A DNA stretch of 64,000 nucleotides from Helicostylum pulchrum (lineage: Eukaryota; Mucoromycota; Mucoromycetes; Mucorales; Mucoraceae): assembly GCA_025677825.1 (NCBI GenBank), contig JAIXMO010000013.1:558001-622000 (forward strand). Reading direction: 5' to 3'. The notes under the pieces were generated by a model. The model was not told the DNA's origin, did no database searches, and saw only the letters and a list, made by a program, of their open reading frames with translations. Positions 33,768 to 44,695 of the stretch are shown here, in pieces. Position numbers and translations under genes: made by a program. Each line of letters opens with the position of its first letter. Positions within the stretch are counted from its first letter, which is position 1.

Positions 33768-34362
33768 TTAGTTTGAAGAAACAAGGTACTCTTGAATAGT
33801 ATTGGCAACTAAGTTATGATCATCCTAATAATAATAATAATAAAAAAGTTAAAAATAAAATCCTACGCCATAACTTTGTTATATTACCTCTTGAGCGAGA
33901 CCAGAAACAGTAATAGTACCGACTACACCAACATCCTTAATCTTTAAAGGGAAAGCACCACCATGAGTAGCATATTCTTTTTCGCTAACAAAGTATTTTT
34001 CTTCGATAGTCTTTCCTTGACTAGCAATATAGCGACCAACATAATAACTAGAGCGTCCAAATCGATTGACAGTATTGCTTTTTTTTTTTGGATTAATATT
34101 AATCATATTAGATTATGAAATGTACATACTTTTTACGTCGAACCCATTCATCATTATCTTTAGAAGTACCGTTCATAGCGTAGTGGAAAAGTTGATGGCC
34201 ATTTAAAGTAATATCGATGACGACTGACTTTTTGAAAGGTTTGACATTATCAATTAATAAAAGACCCAAGTTGAGTGCGTCAGTAGAAGTAAATTTAGTG
34301 AATTGACATTTCTCTTCTTGGAGAAGAATGATATTGATAAGATCTTTAAGAGTGTCTGACAT
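33768..34362 (-). CDS. UPF0303 / HbpS-like (DUF336) family protein
   Basis: A small cytosolic protein of the haem-degrading-domain-like superfamily. Three exons give MSDTLKDLINIILLQEEKC.. with VVIDITLNGHQLFHYAMNG and DEWVRRK; then NTVNRFGRSSYYVGRYIASQ, EYATHGGAFPLKIKDVGVVG and TITVSGLAQE; then, after a GTAATA...TTAG intron, DDHNLVANTIQEYLVSS. The last exon ends at 33768. The G-G-x-F-P-L...VGVVGTITVSGL...DH signature is diagnostic of the family, whose biochemical role is unsettled. The start at 34362 follows the family start. Confidence 0.85.
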
Positions 34363-34525
34363 AATGTAAAAATTGAAGAAAGAAATGGGAAGAAATGGGA
34401 TTTTTTGCTGGGAGAGGTTTATTTTATTTTTTACGTTTTGAAGTTCCGTAATTGGAATAGAAAATTTACATTGCACCCAGAGATTAATCCTCTGCAATTT
34501 ATTACCGCCCAAATTGTAATTACAG

Positions 34526-34689
34526 GTACTGCAGCTGGTTCACCTGGTATTAGGCAGGAAATGATTAATTTCGCTGCTGAAAAGAATATTAAACCTTGGA
34601 TTAATACTTATAAGATGGCAGATGTGAATACGGCACTTGATGATTTTAGAGCTGGAAAGCTTAGATTTAGATTTGTTTTAGAAGACTAG
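34526..34689 (+). pseudogene. Orphan last exon of a zinc-type alcohol dehydrogenase
   Basis: After a TTACAG acceptor-like sequence the frame reads GTAAGSPGIRQEMINFAAEK, then NIKPWINTYKMADVNTALDD and FRAGKLRFRFVLED-stop. This is the C-terminal 54 residues of an NADP-dependent zinc alcohol dehydrogenase (cinnamyl/ADH6 type). The catalytic domain and zinc ligands are absent upstream, where the UPF0303 gene lies on the other strand. No stop interrupts the exon, so truncation may be recent. Confidence 0.78.
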
Positions 34690-34809
34690 TTTTTTTAAAA
34701 AATAACAACATATTTCTCATCATGTTTCGGCCACTGTACCGTCTTAAAAAAGAACCCTATTTATCCGTGGGGATAGGTAAAATATACAAGCCAAATCTTT
34801 ATTTTATTT

Positions 34810-36427
34810 TTATTTACGCTCTAAATCGTGAGACTTGAATTGACTTAATGATTCTGAGCTTACAATATGTTCATCCTGTTTTTCTTTATCAGTTGAAGTG
34901 GTATTATTTCCTCCCAATGGTTCTAGAGGTAAGGCGTTGAAATTATGTTGGTGCGTTCTTTCATGTTCATACTTGTTGCTTTGTAAAGAAGGTAAGGGCT
35001 GAGTTAAATATTCATGAATATTGGAAGGGTTATTTTCTACATCCTTATTCTTTGATATTAAATTAAGTTCATCTTCACTTAATCTTCTACCCTTTCTTAA
35101 CTTCATACGCTTCTTTGCTAATACAACTGTATCGCCACCACACATAAAAACGTTTTTAATAAATTGAGGTATATATGCCAAGAAACCGTCGGATAAAGCC
35201 TCGAAATAAGAAAACTCAGGTTCCTCGGTTTGATATTCTTTTGCGTCTAAGCCGAAATAAATCTGCATTAATATAGCGACAACGGCCATACATACACAAA
35301 TAATCAAAACATAGTAGCCGTTCTTGATTGCAGCAGAGGGCCAAAATGTACCAGTACTGGTGGTAGCAGGTTTATCTTTTATCACACCAAAGTATCCAAG
35401 TACGGCTAATAAGATATCGCCAAAATAGAATATAACCATGATGGGAGCTTTTACACACCAAAACATACCGTGAGCACGAATATTACCTTCTTTCCATTCC
35501 TTATTAAATACAGATAAATAAGTAAATAAAGCCATTAGAATAATGGATAGAGAAATAAATTGAATAGTAGCTAAATAAATGTAAGCCCCGTTTGGACTAA
35601 ATTGTCCATCACAATAGACACCTTTAATTTGAGCAAAAATTGAAATTAAAGCTGAAATGATGTTCCTAATAAGTTACACACATTAGCTTTTTTTTTTTTA
35701 TAACTTTCTCAGCCCTCTTCCTTTTCCTTACCAAATTGGGAATTGAAGTACAAGAATATCGGTAATGACTCTAAAATGAAGACCCCACTTGGATTGTCTA
35801 TTATATACATATATCAATTATTATGTGAGTATTATACGTAGCAAGAGAGTCAATTTTCGATTTTACTTTACAATTTAAAATTATATAAGCCTAATACTTT
35901 TGTCGTCACCTCTTCTTTTATTCCTTCATTTCTGATCCGGAAAGGTTCAAGATACGATTGTAAACACATGTATAAATTATATACAGCAAACGATTCAAAT
36001 AGACGTGCAAAGAAAAGAAGGACAGTCTCGTAATCATATTTTAAATACGACAACCAAGCTAGAATTGCATATGCTGCTGGATATGCAATTACTCGTACCT
36101 TATGTCGTTGAATATTTGGTGTACAATAGTGTTGCAGATGTTCGTTAATAGTATGCGATGCAATGGTGATTGTAACTAACACTAGAAAACCAGATACTAA
36201 CCAACCCCAAATATGCATGGAGTTGCTAAAGTAAAATAAGAATTTTTGCTGAAAGAAGAAAAAATGGTGTGTAGAGAAACTTACGTTGGATCTATGACAA
36301 GTTGTTTCAAGTCGAATTCAGGATTACTATAGAGATGATGTTAGTTATATTAAAGCTTGAATTAAAGGAGAGTATTTTACAATCCATTTTCACTTAAACC
36401 TCCAATTGTTGGACAGTGTTCAGCCAT
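34810..36427 (-). CDS. TMEM184 / DUF300 (organic solute transporter alpha-like) membrane protein
   Basis: A predicted seven-TM protein of about 445 residues in five exons, beginning MAEHCPTIGGLSENGF. The second exon gives NPEFDLKQLVIDPT and the third starts NSMHIWGWLVSGFLVLVTIT. Family hallmarks are AYPAAYAILAWLSYLKYDYE, YNLYMCLQSYL and KVLGLYNFKL|QSKWGLHF. IKGVYCDGQFSPNGAYIYL, KAPIMVIFYFGDILLA and FWCVK also fit. The Lys-rich acidic tail after residue 330 (KKRMKLRKGRRLSEDELNLI) is hydrophilic and likely cytosolic. Four introns all keep frame. The family in fungi is poorly characterised and may act at the vacuole or endosome. Confidence 0.83.
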
Positions 36428-38132
36428 ATATATTATTGTTAAATAAAAAGTGTAAAAGAAAGGGAACTTGATTTCTCACTCTGTCAGTTTAACTACCACC
36501 ACTAGAGCTGGCGGCTTTTGGAAATGTTTGTTTGTTCACATGAGGTAGAGCAATGTCTGTTTTATCAAATACTTTTTTAAAACAGGGATTATTAACCCAC
36601 TCCTTTTCTCTTCTTCAATCTATCTTTTTTTTGTTTTTGTTTTCCGTTTCGTGTTTTGTTTAAAAGGGTTGTTGGCTTGTACTATATGATGAGGCCTCTC
36701 TTATACGAACCTACATAATACGCGTAAGTATGATATAACTTTTCACTCTATATACTTCGTATATGTAACAAATCTCCTTGTAATAGCTCTTGATATTAGA
36801 ATGACGGAACTGGGAACATATAGGTTTTCTGGCTTCAGCTAAAAGTAAAGTGGTTAATTATTCTGTTTTGGTTCAATTCTCATGATTTTGGTCTCTTTTT
36901 ATAGCTGTATGGCTGAAAGTTGTCGACATCTTTTAGGTATTCTTGGCACTGAAAAAGACAAAGTTATAAAAAAAGTTTATTACAAAATGTCGACTAATAG
37001 CTTATAAGGTAAAAAAAAAAAAAGAACCTAATTCTTGATATAATAGCATATTAATGGCGATCATAGTCGGCTGCATAAGCTCAACAATGTCTTGGTGATT
37101 TCAACAATCAGAAAGCATTTAAAAACATTCGCAAAAATATATCAAATTACCATGAAAGCAAGCCAAACGATGTGGAACACGTCAAAGTCTGATTCGTTCA
37201 TTTCGAACAAATTAATGATATTTAGAAAGACAAATATAGTAGGAGCTCAACAGCGTAAAATCCTAAAGGACCTTCATATCTTGTAAGTGAATAGTTGTTA
37301 AGCTTTGGAGCTTTCGCTAATCATTTTTTCCCTGTTAAAATAGATCACTTTCGTTCATATTCCCTTTTGGGCACACTGAATTTGATACACCCAAATTATG
37401 CGACTATTTAAATTTAGAAGTCTGCTCATTATATTGCCAACAAGTTACTGTCCCTGATGTCATTGGTTTACAAGCTATATCACTTGAGTTGTTTAAGTTA
37501 CAACAGGTAAGCTATTTCATAATTTTTATAATAAATATTGTACAACTGACGACTTTTTTTTTTTTTTTTTTTTTTTTTTTGCAGACTTACTTTGCTAATA
37601 CTCATAACTTGAATTCTTTCAAGTATGAAATTAACAATTTAACGGGTTTGCCTTCCTCTATCATCGACAATATGTACAAAGAGTTAAAATCTTGGAACGA
37701 TATCAATGGCATGACTGAATGTCAATTTTCAGAACAAGCTCTTTTATCTCTTCTCCTCCTTTTTTCAGAGAAAAGAGAATTTGAAATTTCAAAGTACTTT
37801 AGATAAGGTGCGCTTGGATTAGAATGAGACAAAACCCTAAATTTCGATCAATAGCGCAATGATGTTCTTAATAAAAATACCAAGTTTACCTGTAGTCTGG
37901 TAACTTTATTCCTGCGTCACTTATACTTACTAGTTGAAAAAAAAAACCCCCACTGTATATTCTCAAAATGTGTTTCTCTGCTCTTATTACTGCTCTCTGA
38001 TAAAATGTTGACCGTGTACTATTATGAGTTATATCCCTTTCTTGTGCTAGATTCCAGTAGTACCGTATTTAAATAATACAATGTGTTTATATACGACGAC
38101 AAAAAAAATTTATTAGGTTTAAGAAAAAAAAA
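36428..38132. other. Region with coding-like relics, no intact gene
   Basis: A plus-strand island at 36900-37806 contains open pieces linked by splice-like signals: NIVGAQQRKILKDLHIL (to 37280), a GTAAGTG donor, then LSFIFPFGHTEFDTPKLCDY and VTVPDVIGLQAISLELFKLQ to a donor at 37506. After a long T-run intron comes TYFANTHNLNSFKYEINNLT, ending DISKYFR-like at 37806. Upstream parts carry stops (37178, 37210). It may be the end of another lineage-expanded gene; I do not recognise it. The remainder is promoter-like A/T-rich DNA. Confidence 0.4.
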
Positions 38133-39713
38133 TTAAACAGCGTTGACTTCTTCCTCATTCTCTCTCTTCTTAAGGATTAAAGGTTCACCAGTGATACGAC
38201 GCCACATATCATGAACATCATCACAAACGGTTTCAAAATGAGATGTAGCATCATAAGAACGAGAGATAAAGACATTATCTTGCTTACCATCTTCAATAGG
38301 AATTTCCAAAGGAGATTCATGAACGAATCTATATATAAACATTTAGTATATCAACCCCATTACACATTTATATAAATAAAAAAACTTACACATCTTGGAT
38401 AGGACCTAAAAGCTTTAAGCCTTCCTTAATTTCTTCAGAAGGATTAGCGGTTTCAACAATAGTAGATACGATAGCTAAATAATAGCCCTTGGGACAAACC
38501 ATATGGGCATCGCTAACACAAGCAATATAAATATCATGTTTACGACCAACTTGACTTTGAGGAATAACAATTTGACAAGAATCGCTATCGTTGGTACTGG
38601 GAATAGGGTGGGTCAAAAGACAGATGGCACGAACAACAGAACCAACCTTCTTTACGTTAAGGGGTGCATAAGAAGGATCGCAAATAACCATCTTGGCGTG
38701 AACTGTTTCATCACCTGCCTTAACACCAATTACCTTTCCTTGATCGTTATAAATTAATTCCTTAGCATCTGTATTTAACATATAAGTTCCACCATAAACA
38801 GCAGAAAGTCTAAAAAAAAAGGGCGTTAAATAAATAAAAATTTGCATGAATTTTTTTTTTTTTTTTTTTTTACCTGGCAAAAGCTTGAGGTAAATCACCT
38901 AAACCGTAAAGAGGATAGATATAAGGGGATTTACCGTAACGAAGCACAGAAGCAGCATATAATCTAACTTTTTCAACGGTATCACGAGCAGTTTGACCAA
39001 GATAAGAATCATCTAAATGAAGAGCCATAGCGTGACCAATAAATTCTTGAGTACCAGCAGCCAAACCAAACTTTTTAAAGACTTCAGTCATGGTATTGCG
39101 ATCGATATCAAGACCTTGATGAGTAGCAGGATCGCTATCTTTATAAGCTTCAGCCCAAACTAAAAAGTTCTTCATACGACGCTTTTCAAAGATACCCATT
39201 AAAGGAGAAGAAAGAGCTTCAGTGGCATTAGCAGGAACCTTACTGACACGTCCGCCACTGTATACATAAGAACCGGCAATTTGCTTGAATTCCAAGTAAC
39301 GGGTAACGTCAGTATGAGTCAAGAAACGGACAATCTCTCCGTTAGCCATCATAAACTTGGGAATCAAATCAATGTTCCAATCACGATCACGACCCAAGGA
39401 CTCTGCTGGCTTTTGGTCAGGTCTAAACTTGTTATAAAACTACAAAGCAAAACGTTAATTACGTGTTCTATCCTCTTGTTTATGCCTTTACTTACTTGAG
39501 TCAAGTTTAAAGAAGCAGACTCGGCACCGTAATAGTCGTTACGGTCCATATGGAGTACCTTCTTTCCATCAACAGAAAGAAGACCAGATAAGATACACTC
39601 GGTTAAACCGGTACCTAAAACAATAACATCATATTCAGCGTCCTAAAAAAAAAAGTAGCATGCACTTAGTAATATACTTTTTTTGCTGTGGTCATCATCA
39701 TCTTTTTTACCAT
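38133..39713 (-). CDS. GDI1: Rab GDP-dissociation inhibitor
   Basis: GDI extracts GDP-bound Rab GTPases from membranes and recycles them. Exons read ATG alone (39711-39713), then [20 protein letters not shown] with [16 protein letters not shown] and ESASLNL, then [20 protein letters not shown] with [17 protein letters not shown].., then [19 protein letters not shown].., and [15 protein letters not shown] ending [13 protein letters not shown]. The length is about 445 residues, as usual. Conserved SCR1 (GTGLTEC), the Rab-binding platform ([11 protein letters not shown]) and the mobile effector region are present. The initiator codon stands alone before an intron starting GTAAAA. Coding is well conserved and codon use is uniform. 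Confidence 0.95.
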
Positions 39714-40616
39714 TTTATTTTTTTAACAAAAAATATATTAAAAACGATAAAAAAGAAAAGAAAAAGCTGTGTTCTGGGTTAAATGACGTGTTTCAATAGT
39801 GGATCAACCAATCAAGTGCGATAAGGTTTGCTCAAAAGGCATACAAACACATGAGGTAATAGTGATTTTTTTTTTTGTTGAAAAGAATCAATTAGACTTA
39901 ACTCTCTTCCTCTCCTTTTTTCTTTGTATTAATATCATACAAAAGCCTGTAGATAACTCGAATATACAATGAATAAGTTTTATAGGTTGATATTTCATTG
40001 TATAGCTGTTAAGTTAAAAAACGATTCTTTTTCACGAAAACTCGTCTCCTCTTCAAAATCGATTGTCTCCGCAACGCGCGTGTTTTTGGGATCTGCTAAT
40101 AAGAAAAGGGTTTTCTTTTTACATTTCATACCTACTACGTATTGGTAAGGGGATCATATTTTATCTCGTGATCAAGGTGGTTTAACCTGTATTACAGATA
40201 TAAAAAAAAAAGGTACATAAAGCTCACATGAATACTTTAAACACTATTTGGCGGGAAGCAAATAACTTTTAAAAAAAATGATCGTAAACGCAATGTCCCC
40301 GTACTAAACATGCTTTTTTTACAGCTAAAAAAAAATGTATATACACATATACAAGGCTTTATCTCGCTATATTTCGATATATTTAATTTTTTTTTTTCGA
40401 TGTTAATATATCTACAAGTACAAAAAAAAAGTATGGCTTAAAAGAGATACAAAAAAAAAAGGCACAGATAAAAAACTTCTTCAAAGTTCTTTGATCGCTA
40501 AACCCTTTTTTTTTTTTGGTTTCGCGGCATTTCAACAATCGAATACGTACAAAAACCCTAGTGAGGAAAATTTACTCTTTTTAAGCTTCTTTTTGTTTAA
40601 AAAAATAAAAATAAAA
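39714..40616. promoter_or_regulatory. Divergent promoter region between GDI1 and the stress protein gene
   Basis: No gene is seen. The region has A/T runs, palindromic TATA/ATAT clusters (40330-40400) and a modestly GC-richer block at 40040-40080. The 3' end (40500-40616) is open but has no family features and reads as leader. Confidence 0.45.
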
Positions 40617-41516
40617 ATGACACCAACCGAAAAAAAAGATGAAAACTTTGTTAGAGTGGTATCGTTTGATGCAATGACGAATACGGATTTACCAGACTAT
40701 TCATTTACGTTACGAGGAAAATCTACCGGATTTAAGCGTACCAGACGATCTCGAACATTTATGGTCGCTACGGATTTAGCGAATTATAGTGAATATGCAC
40801 TTACTTGGGCAACTGATGTAAAAGTCTAGTTTACTATCTTTAATTGATTGATTACTAAGATAAATACATGTAGGAAATTATGGATGAAGGCGATGAATTA
40901 ATTGTGTTAAGGGTTTTAACTGTAGATATGAACGGTAAAATGTACATTACTTGATTATTTTATTAATCCTCTAACAAACTATATATATAAAAAAAGATAA
41001 AAAAGGTGATATTTCAAATCAGTTAGATTTCGAAGCAAAACAATCGAGGGAAACTGCAAAACAAGTAATGAATAATATTATGAAAAAGACTCAATCAGAG
41101 AAAAAGGTTTTCTATATACATGTGCATAATACCAACAACAATAAAGAAAAAACTAATATTATATATTTTAGATAAGCGTAATAATTGAATTTGTTATCGG
41201 TAAAGTGCAAGAAACGATTCAAAAGATGATAGCCATGTACCAACCTTCACTTTTAATTGTTGGTACACGAGGCCTATCTGAATTTAAAGGCATGTTACTT
41301 GGAAGTATCTCTAAATACTGTTTACAGCACTCACCCGTCCCAGTTGCAGTTGTTCGACCCGAAGGCCAAAAAGCCAAAAAGTCAAAAAGATTTACGGGGT
41401 TAATGAAACTTGGAAGTCTAACGAGTGAAGAAGAAGAGACGTCAACGGATAGATTATTTAATAGGTTATCCATAAAGCAGCGTAAATACCGGTCTAGATC
41501 TACTTCTCCTTCATAA
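40617..41516 (+). CDS. Universal stress protein (UspA-domain)
   Basis: A UspA-like adenine-nucleotide-binding fold in four exons. Exon 1 is MTPTEKKDENFVRVVSFDAM.. followed by RTFMVATDLANYSEYALTWA. The second is EIMDEGDELIVLRVLTVDMN, the third DISNQLDFEAKQSRETAKQV and the last ISVIIEFVIGKVQETIQKMI with VGTRGLSEFKGMLLGSISKY and CLQHSPVPVAVVRP. The G-x(2)-G-x(9)-G-S/T ATP-binding signature appears as GTRG...GMLLGSISKY. A basic Ser-rich tail of about 50 residues ends at 41516. The length is about 240 residues. Introns are 60-90 nt and keep frame. Confidence 0.87.
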
Positions 41517-41642
41517 TTTATGCCACTATTTGGTTACACACCATTGACAATAATAATAATAAAAAGGGACTTTTAAACTTTTTCTGTTCAGTTAGTTATC
41601 TCTTCTATCTCCCACCCCCCTTTTTTTTTTTTCTTCAGTAGA

Positions 41643-42647
41643 ATGTTGAAACTAGCCATCTTATTCAGTTTACTAGTTTCAAGCGTACTAACTACAAAGA
41701 CAGAGTTTGAACGTCGTATTGTTGCTCTTGGTGATCTTCATGGTGATTTACCAAACACACTAGCAATTTTGAAATTCTCAAATATTATTGACGAGGATCA
41801 CCACTGGATCGGTGGGGATGCTATCTTTGTCCAAACCGTAAATAATGACACTTGTTAAAAAAATACGTACCAATTTTATTAATTATATATGAAGGGAGAC
41901 GTGGTTGACCGTGGTTTAGATACTATAGCACTCTACGAACTTATCCAGAACCTTCGTGACGAGGCACCACTGCAAGGCGGCCTCGTGATCCCATTATTAG
42001 GTAACCACGAAATTATGAATTTGGTAGGCGACTGGCGGTACGTATACCCAGGCGAGCCAGAGACATTTGGCGGTGTAGCTCAGCGTAAAAAAGCGTTTGA
42101 AGCAGACGGATTTATTGGTGAATACTTGACGCTGTTAAATATCACGACGCGAGTTGGATCCACTGTATTTTGCCACGGTGGCATCACACCTCATTTTAGT
42201 AAGTCGGGTATTGATTGGATTAACGATCAGACTCACGATAGTATCATTCCTTATATGCATGCACAGGGTCGCAGTGGAGACGAACATGGTATTTTTGGCA
42301 GCAAAGGTCCTACGTGGTATAGAGGGTACGCCTTAGATGACGAGGAGGAGGTATGTAGCGTTCTGGACACCGCTTTAGAACTTTTGGAAGCGAACCGTAT
42401 GGTTGTCGGTCACACCGTGCAACACGATGGCGCTATTCACACTCGGTGTGGCGGAAAAGTAATTTTGATCGATATTGGTATTTCGAGTGCGTACGGTGGT
42501 AGAAAGGGAGCGTTAGAAATTCGTGGTAATGAGGCGGTGGCTTTATATGCTGATCGTAATGAGGATTTACCTAACCCTCCTGCCTATATTCCGTTACACC
42601 AACGTTCTGAACCAGTGGATCAAACTAGAATTCATCAAGAATTATAA
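41643..42647 (+). CDS. Secreted Shewanella-like (SLP-type) metallophosphatase
   Basis: A calcineurin-fold phosphoesterase. An N-terminal signal peptide is visible (MLKLAILFSLLVSSVLTTK). The metal-binding motifs are GDLHGD, GDVVDRG (after a short intron at about 41841-41896), GNHEIMN, H in CHGGITPHF and GHTVQHDG. Two exons give about 317 residues. The motif spacing matches Shewanella-like protein phosphatases, a PPP branch scattered in bacteria, plants and some fungi. The signal peptide and lack of a transmembrane segment suggest secretion or entry to the secretory path. No C-terminal retention signal is evident (ends RIHQEL). Codon use in exon 2 is richer in C and G than in neighbours. Confidence 0.87.
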
Positions 42648-42827
42648 ACTTTTTTTTTTTTTGGGAATATAATTAAACATGCTTTCGTTTTTTCTTCTAT
42701 TATTTACACAGAACATGAGCTATAGTTCCTGTTTTGGTATTTTTTTACTGTCTTGCCTGACAAAAAAAAGTTCGAAAGTAAAAAAATTATTTTTATGATT
42801 ATTTAAGATGTAATAAAAAACATTTAT

Positions 42828-43247
42828 TTAAAATTTTCGAGACAAGGAAACGGCTAATAAACAAACAAACATGAAAGCCAAAATAAAATTGACTTGATGG
42901 ACATTAGCAGCACTTTGTTGAGTGGGAGTAACTGAAACCGAAGCAGACGGAATACCAGTAGTAGATGTACTAGGCAAAGGATGAAGTGCGTCTGCTCTCT
43001 CGCACACAACAGTTTGATTACCAGCAGGCAACGTATCGTTGACTCCAAACGCATTGACGTACCCTATAATACGAAAACACGATGCTAAAGCCATATCCGA
43101 GCAATTTAAGTGGCTAGTATCAGGGCAGCTATTGAAAATGACTTTATCATCTTCGTTACTAGTAAAAGTATAGCCGCATACTGAAAATCGGATGTCTCCG
43201 CATACGGTATTAGGACAAGTGAATTGCTGTTCTGAGTCGCACAACAT
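42828..43247 (-). CDS. Cys-rich tail-hydrophobic protein, array copy 1
   Basis: About 139 residues starting MLCDSEQQFTCPNTVCGD. I placed the start at MLC because the three neighbours start there; an in-frame ATG four codons upstream exists. It keeps the Cys pattern shared with copies 2-4 (eight cysteines before the tail) and the block GVNDTLPAGNQTVVCE. Before the tail it has an extra Ser/Thr/Pro stretch (STSTTGIPSASVSVTP). The C-terminus NFILAFMFVCLLAVSLSRKF is a single hydrophobic segment ending in basic residues. There is no N-terminal signal peptide. The family is not recognised. Intronless. Confidence 0.7.
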   Translation of the reverse strand: MLCDSEQQFTCPNTVCGDIRFSVCGYTFTSNEDDKVIFNSCPDTSHLNCSDMALASCFRIIGYVNAFGVNDTLPAGNQTVVCERADALHPLPSTSTTGIPSASVSVTPTQQSAANVHQVNFILAFMFVCLLAVSLSRKF

Positions 43248-43487
43248 GTTTATATACAACGAAAGAAAAAAAAGAATGAGAATAGATGGCTGGTATGTAT
43301 AGATCTATATGTTTAAAGAAACGGAACAAGTGGCTTATTGTTACATTTTGCTTAGCACGCACAGAATATGCTTTTTCTATTGTACTACTTAAATTGGAGG
43401 TTGCATAACTTAGTCCTATTTTTTGGTATATCGAAAGGATTTTTTTTATTAAATAGTTAAAAATAAAAGGTATAGTAAACTATCTAC

Positions 43488-43862
43488 TTAAAATTTTCGA
43501 GCCAACGAAACAGTTAACAAGCAGATAAACACTAAAACCAAAATAAAATTTGCTTGGTTGAGAGTAGTAGCACTTGCTGTTGGCAAAGGTTTAACAAAAG
43601 GTAGAATTTCACCGAGACTCTCACAATTAGCAATTTGATTACCAGCAGGCAACGTATTATTTACTCCATTCTTACTGACATACATCCTAAGCATAAAACA
43701 TGTTCGAAAAGCGTCATCAGCACAGTTCAAGTGGCTAGTATCCGAACAACCATCGTAAGTGACAGTGACATTGTCGGTAGTAGTCCATGAGCACACCGAG
43801 AATTTCAAGTCTCCACAAACAGTATCAGGACAAGTAAATGTCTGGTCTGGTCCGCACAACAT
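43488..43862 (-). CDS. Cys-rich tail-hydrophobic protein, array copy 2
   Basis: 124 residues, intronless. It starts MLCGPDQTFTCPDTVCGDLK, has possible N-glycosylation sites NVT and NNT, the block MYVSKNGVNNTLPAGNQ, and ends NFILVLVFICLLTVSLARKF. A TATAAAA box lies on the minus strand at 43918-43924, about 55 nt upstream. It is paralogous to copies 1, 3 and 4. The hydrophobic tail suggests tail-anchoring; GPI attachment would need an N-terminal signal, which is absent. Function unknown. Confidence 0.75.
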   Translation of the reverse strand: MLCGPDQTFTCPDTVCGDLKFSVCSWTTTDNVTVTYDGCSDTSHLNCADDAFRTCFMLRMYVSKNGVNNTLPAGNQIANCESLGEILPFVKPLPTASATTLNQANFILVLVFICLLTVSLARKF

Positions 43863-43917
43863 TTTATATAACGAAATAAAAATAAAAATTGATAAAGTAT
43901 ACTGAAAAAAGCAAGCG

Positions 43918-43924
43918 TTTTATA
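43918..43924 (-). promoter_or_regulatory. TATA box of array copy 2
   Basis: TATAAAA lies on the minus strand about 55 nt before the ATG, within the conserved block ATCTATAAAACGCTTGC shared with copies 3 and 4. Conservation between paralogues supports a functional core promoter. Confidence 0.6.
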
Positions 43925-44047
43925 GATATTAAAGAAATGTAACACGAAATATGCTTTTTTCTATTGGATCACTCAAAGTGGAGATCAGAAAATTTAGTCC
44001 TACAATGTAAACTTTATTTAAAATAAAAGGTATATTAAACTATCTAC

Positions 44048-44437
44048 TTAAAATTTTCTAGCCAAGGAAACGGATAACAGGAAGATACACATGAAAGCCA
44101 AAATAAAATTTGCGCTATTGAGAGTAGCAGCACTTTCTTTAATAGTAGGAGCGCCTTCATTAGATTTAGGAATAGGTAAAGTGTCGTCGATATTCTCGCA
44201 TATGGCAAATTGATTACCAACAGGCAAGGTATTATTCACTCCATCCGTACTGACATACATCGTAAGCCTAAAACATGTTTGCAAAGCGAAATTTCCGCAG
44301 TTCAATTGGCTAGTATCCGAACAACTATCGAAAACGAGACTACCGTTACTAGCATTAGACCACGAGCACACGGAGAACTTTATGTTTCCACACACCGTAT
44401 CAGGACAAGATAATTGCTGTTCCAAGTCGCACAACAT
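44048..44437 (-). CDS. Cys-rich tail-hydrophobic protein, array copy 3
   Basis: 129 residues, intronless, starting MLCDLEQQLSCPDTVCGN. It carries the shared FSVCSW, SCSDTSQLNC, TCFRLTMYVSTDGVNNTLP and a C-terminal NFILAFMCIFLLSVSLARKF. It is closest to copy 4 by eye (the linker before the tail is KSNEGAPTIKESAATLN versus NPTEDLPNKENAATLN). The family is unrecognised; the same localisation arguments apply as for copy 2. Confidence 0.75.
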   Translation of the reverse strand: MLCDLEQQLSCPDTVCGNIKFSVCSWSNASNGSLVFDSCSDTSQLNCGNFALQTCFRLTMYVSTDGVNNTLPVGNQFAICENIDDTLPIPKSNEGAPTIKESAATLNSANFILAFMCIFLLSVSLARKF

Positions 44438-44489
44438 TTTAAATAACGAAAGAAAAAAAAAATCGATAAAATCCAGAAAAAAGCAAGCG

Positions 44490-44496
44490 TTTTATA
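44490..44496 (-). promoter_or_regulatory. TATA box of array copy 3
   Basis: TATAAAA on the minus strand, about 53 nt upstream of the ATG, in the conserved AAAACGCTTGC context. Confidence 0.6.
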
Positions 44497-44695
44497 TAGA
44501 TTCATGTTAAATAAATGTAACAATTGGCCTATAGTTGCATTTAGCTTAGCACAAACTGCATATGGTACTTCTATTGTATCACTTAAAGTGAATGTAGGGT
44601 AATTTAGTCCTACAATTAAAAAATAAAAGATATAGTCTTTTTTTTGAATCAAGTGTAAACTTTATTGAAAATAAAAGATATATTAACATATCTAC

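Noticed and set aside
36869..36890. GGTTCAATTCTC resembling a tRNA T-arm
   Set aside because: No matching acceptor stem or anticodon arm could be built upstream.
44380..44652. 90-codon frame crossing the start of array copy 3, as a possible signal-peptide exon
   Set aside because: No AG acceptor precedes the MLC start and the hydrophobic stretch is not conserved in the other copies.
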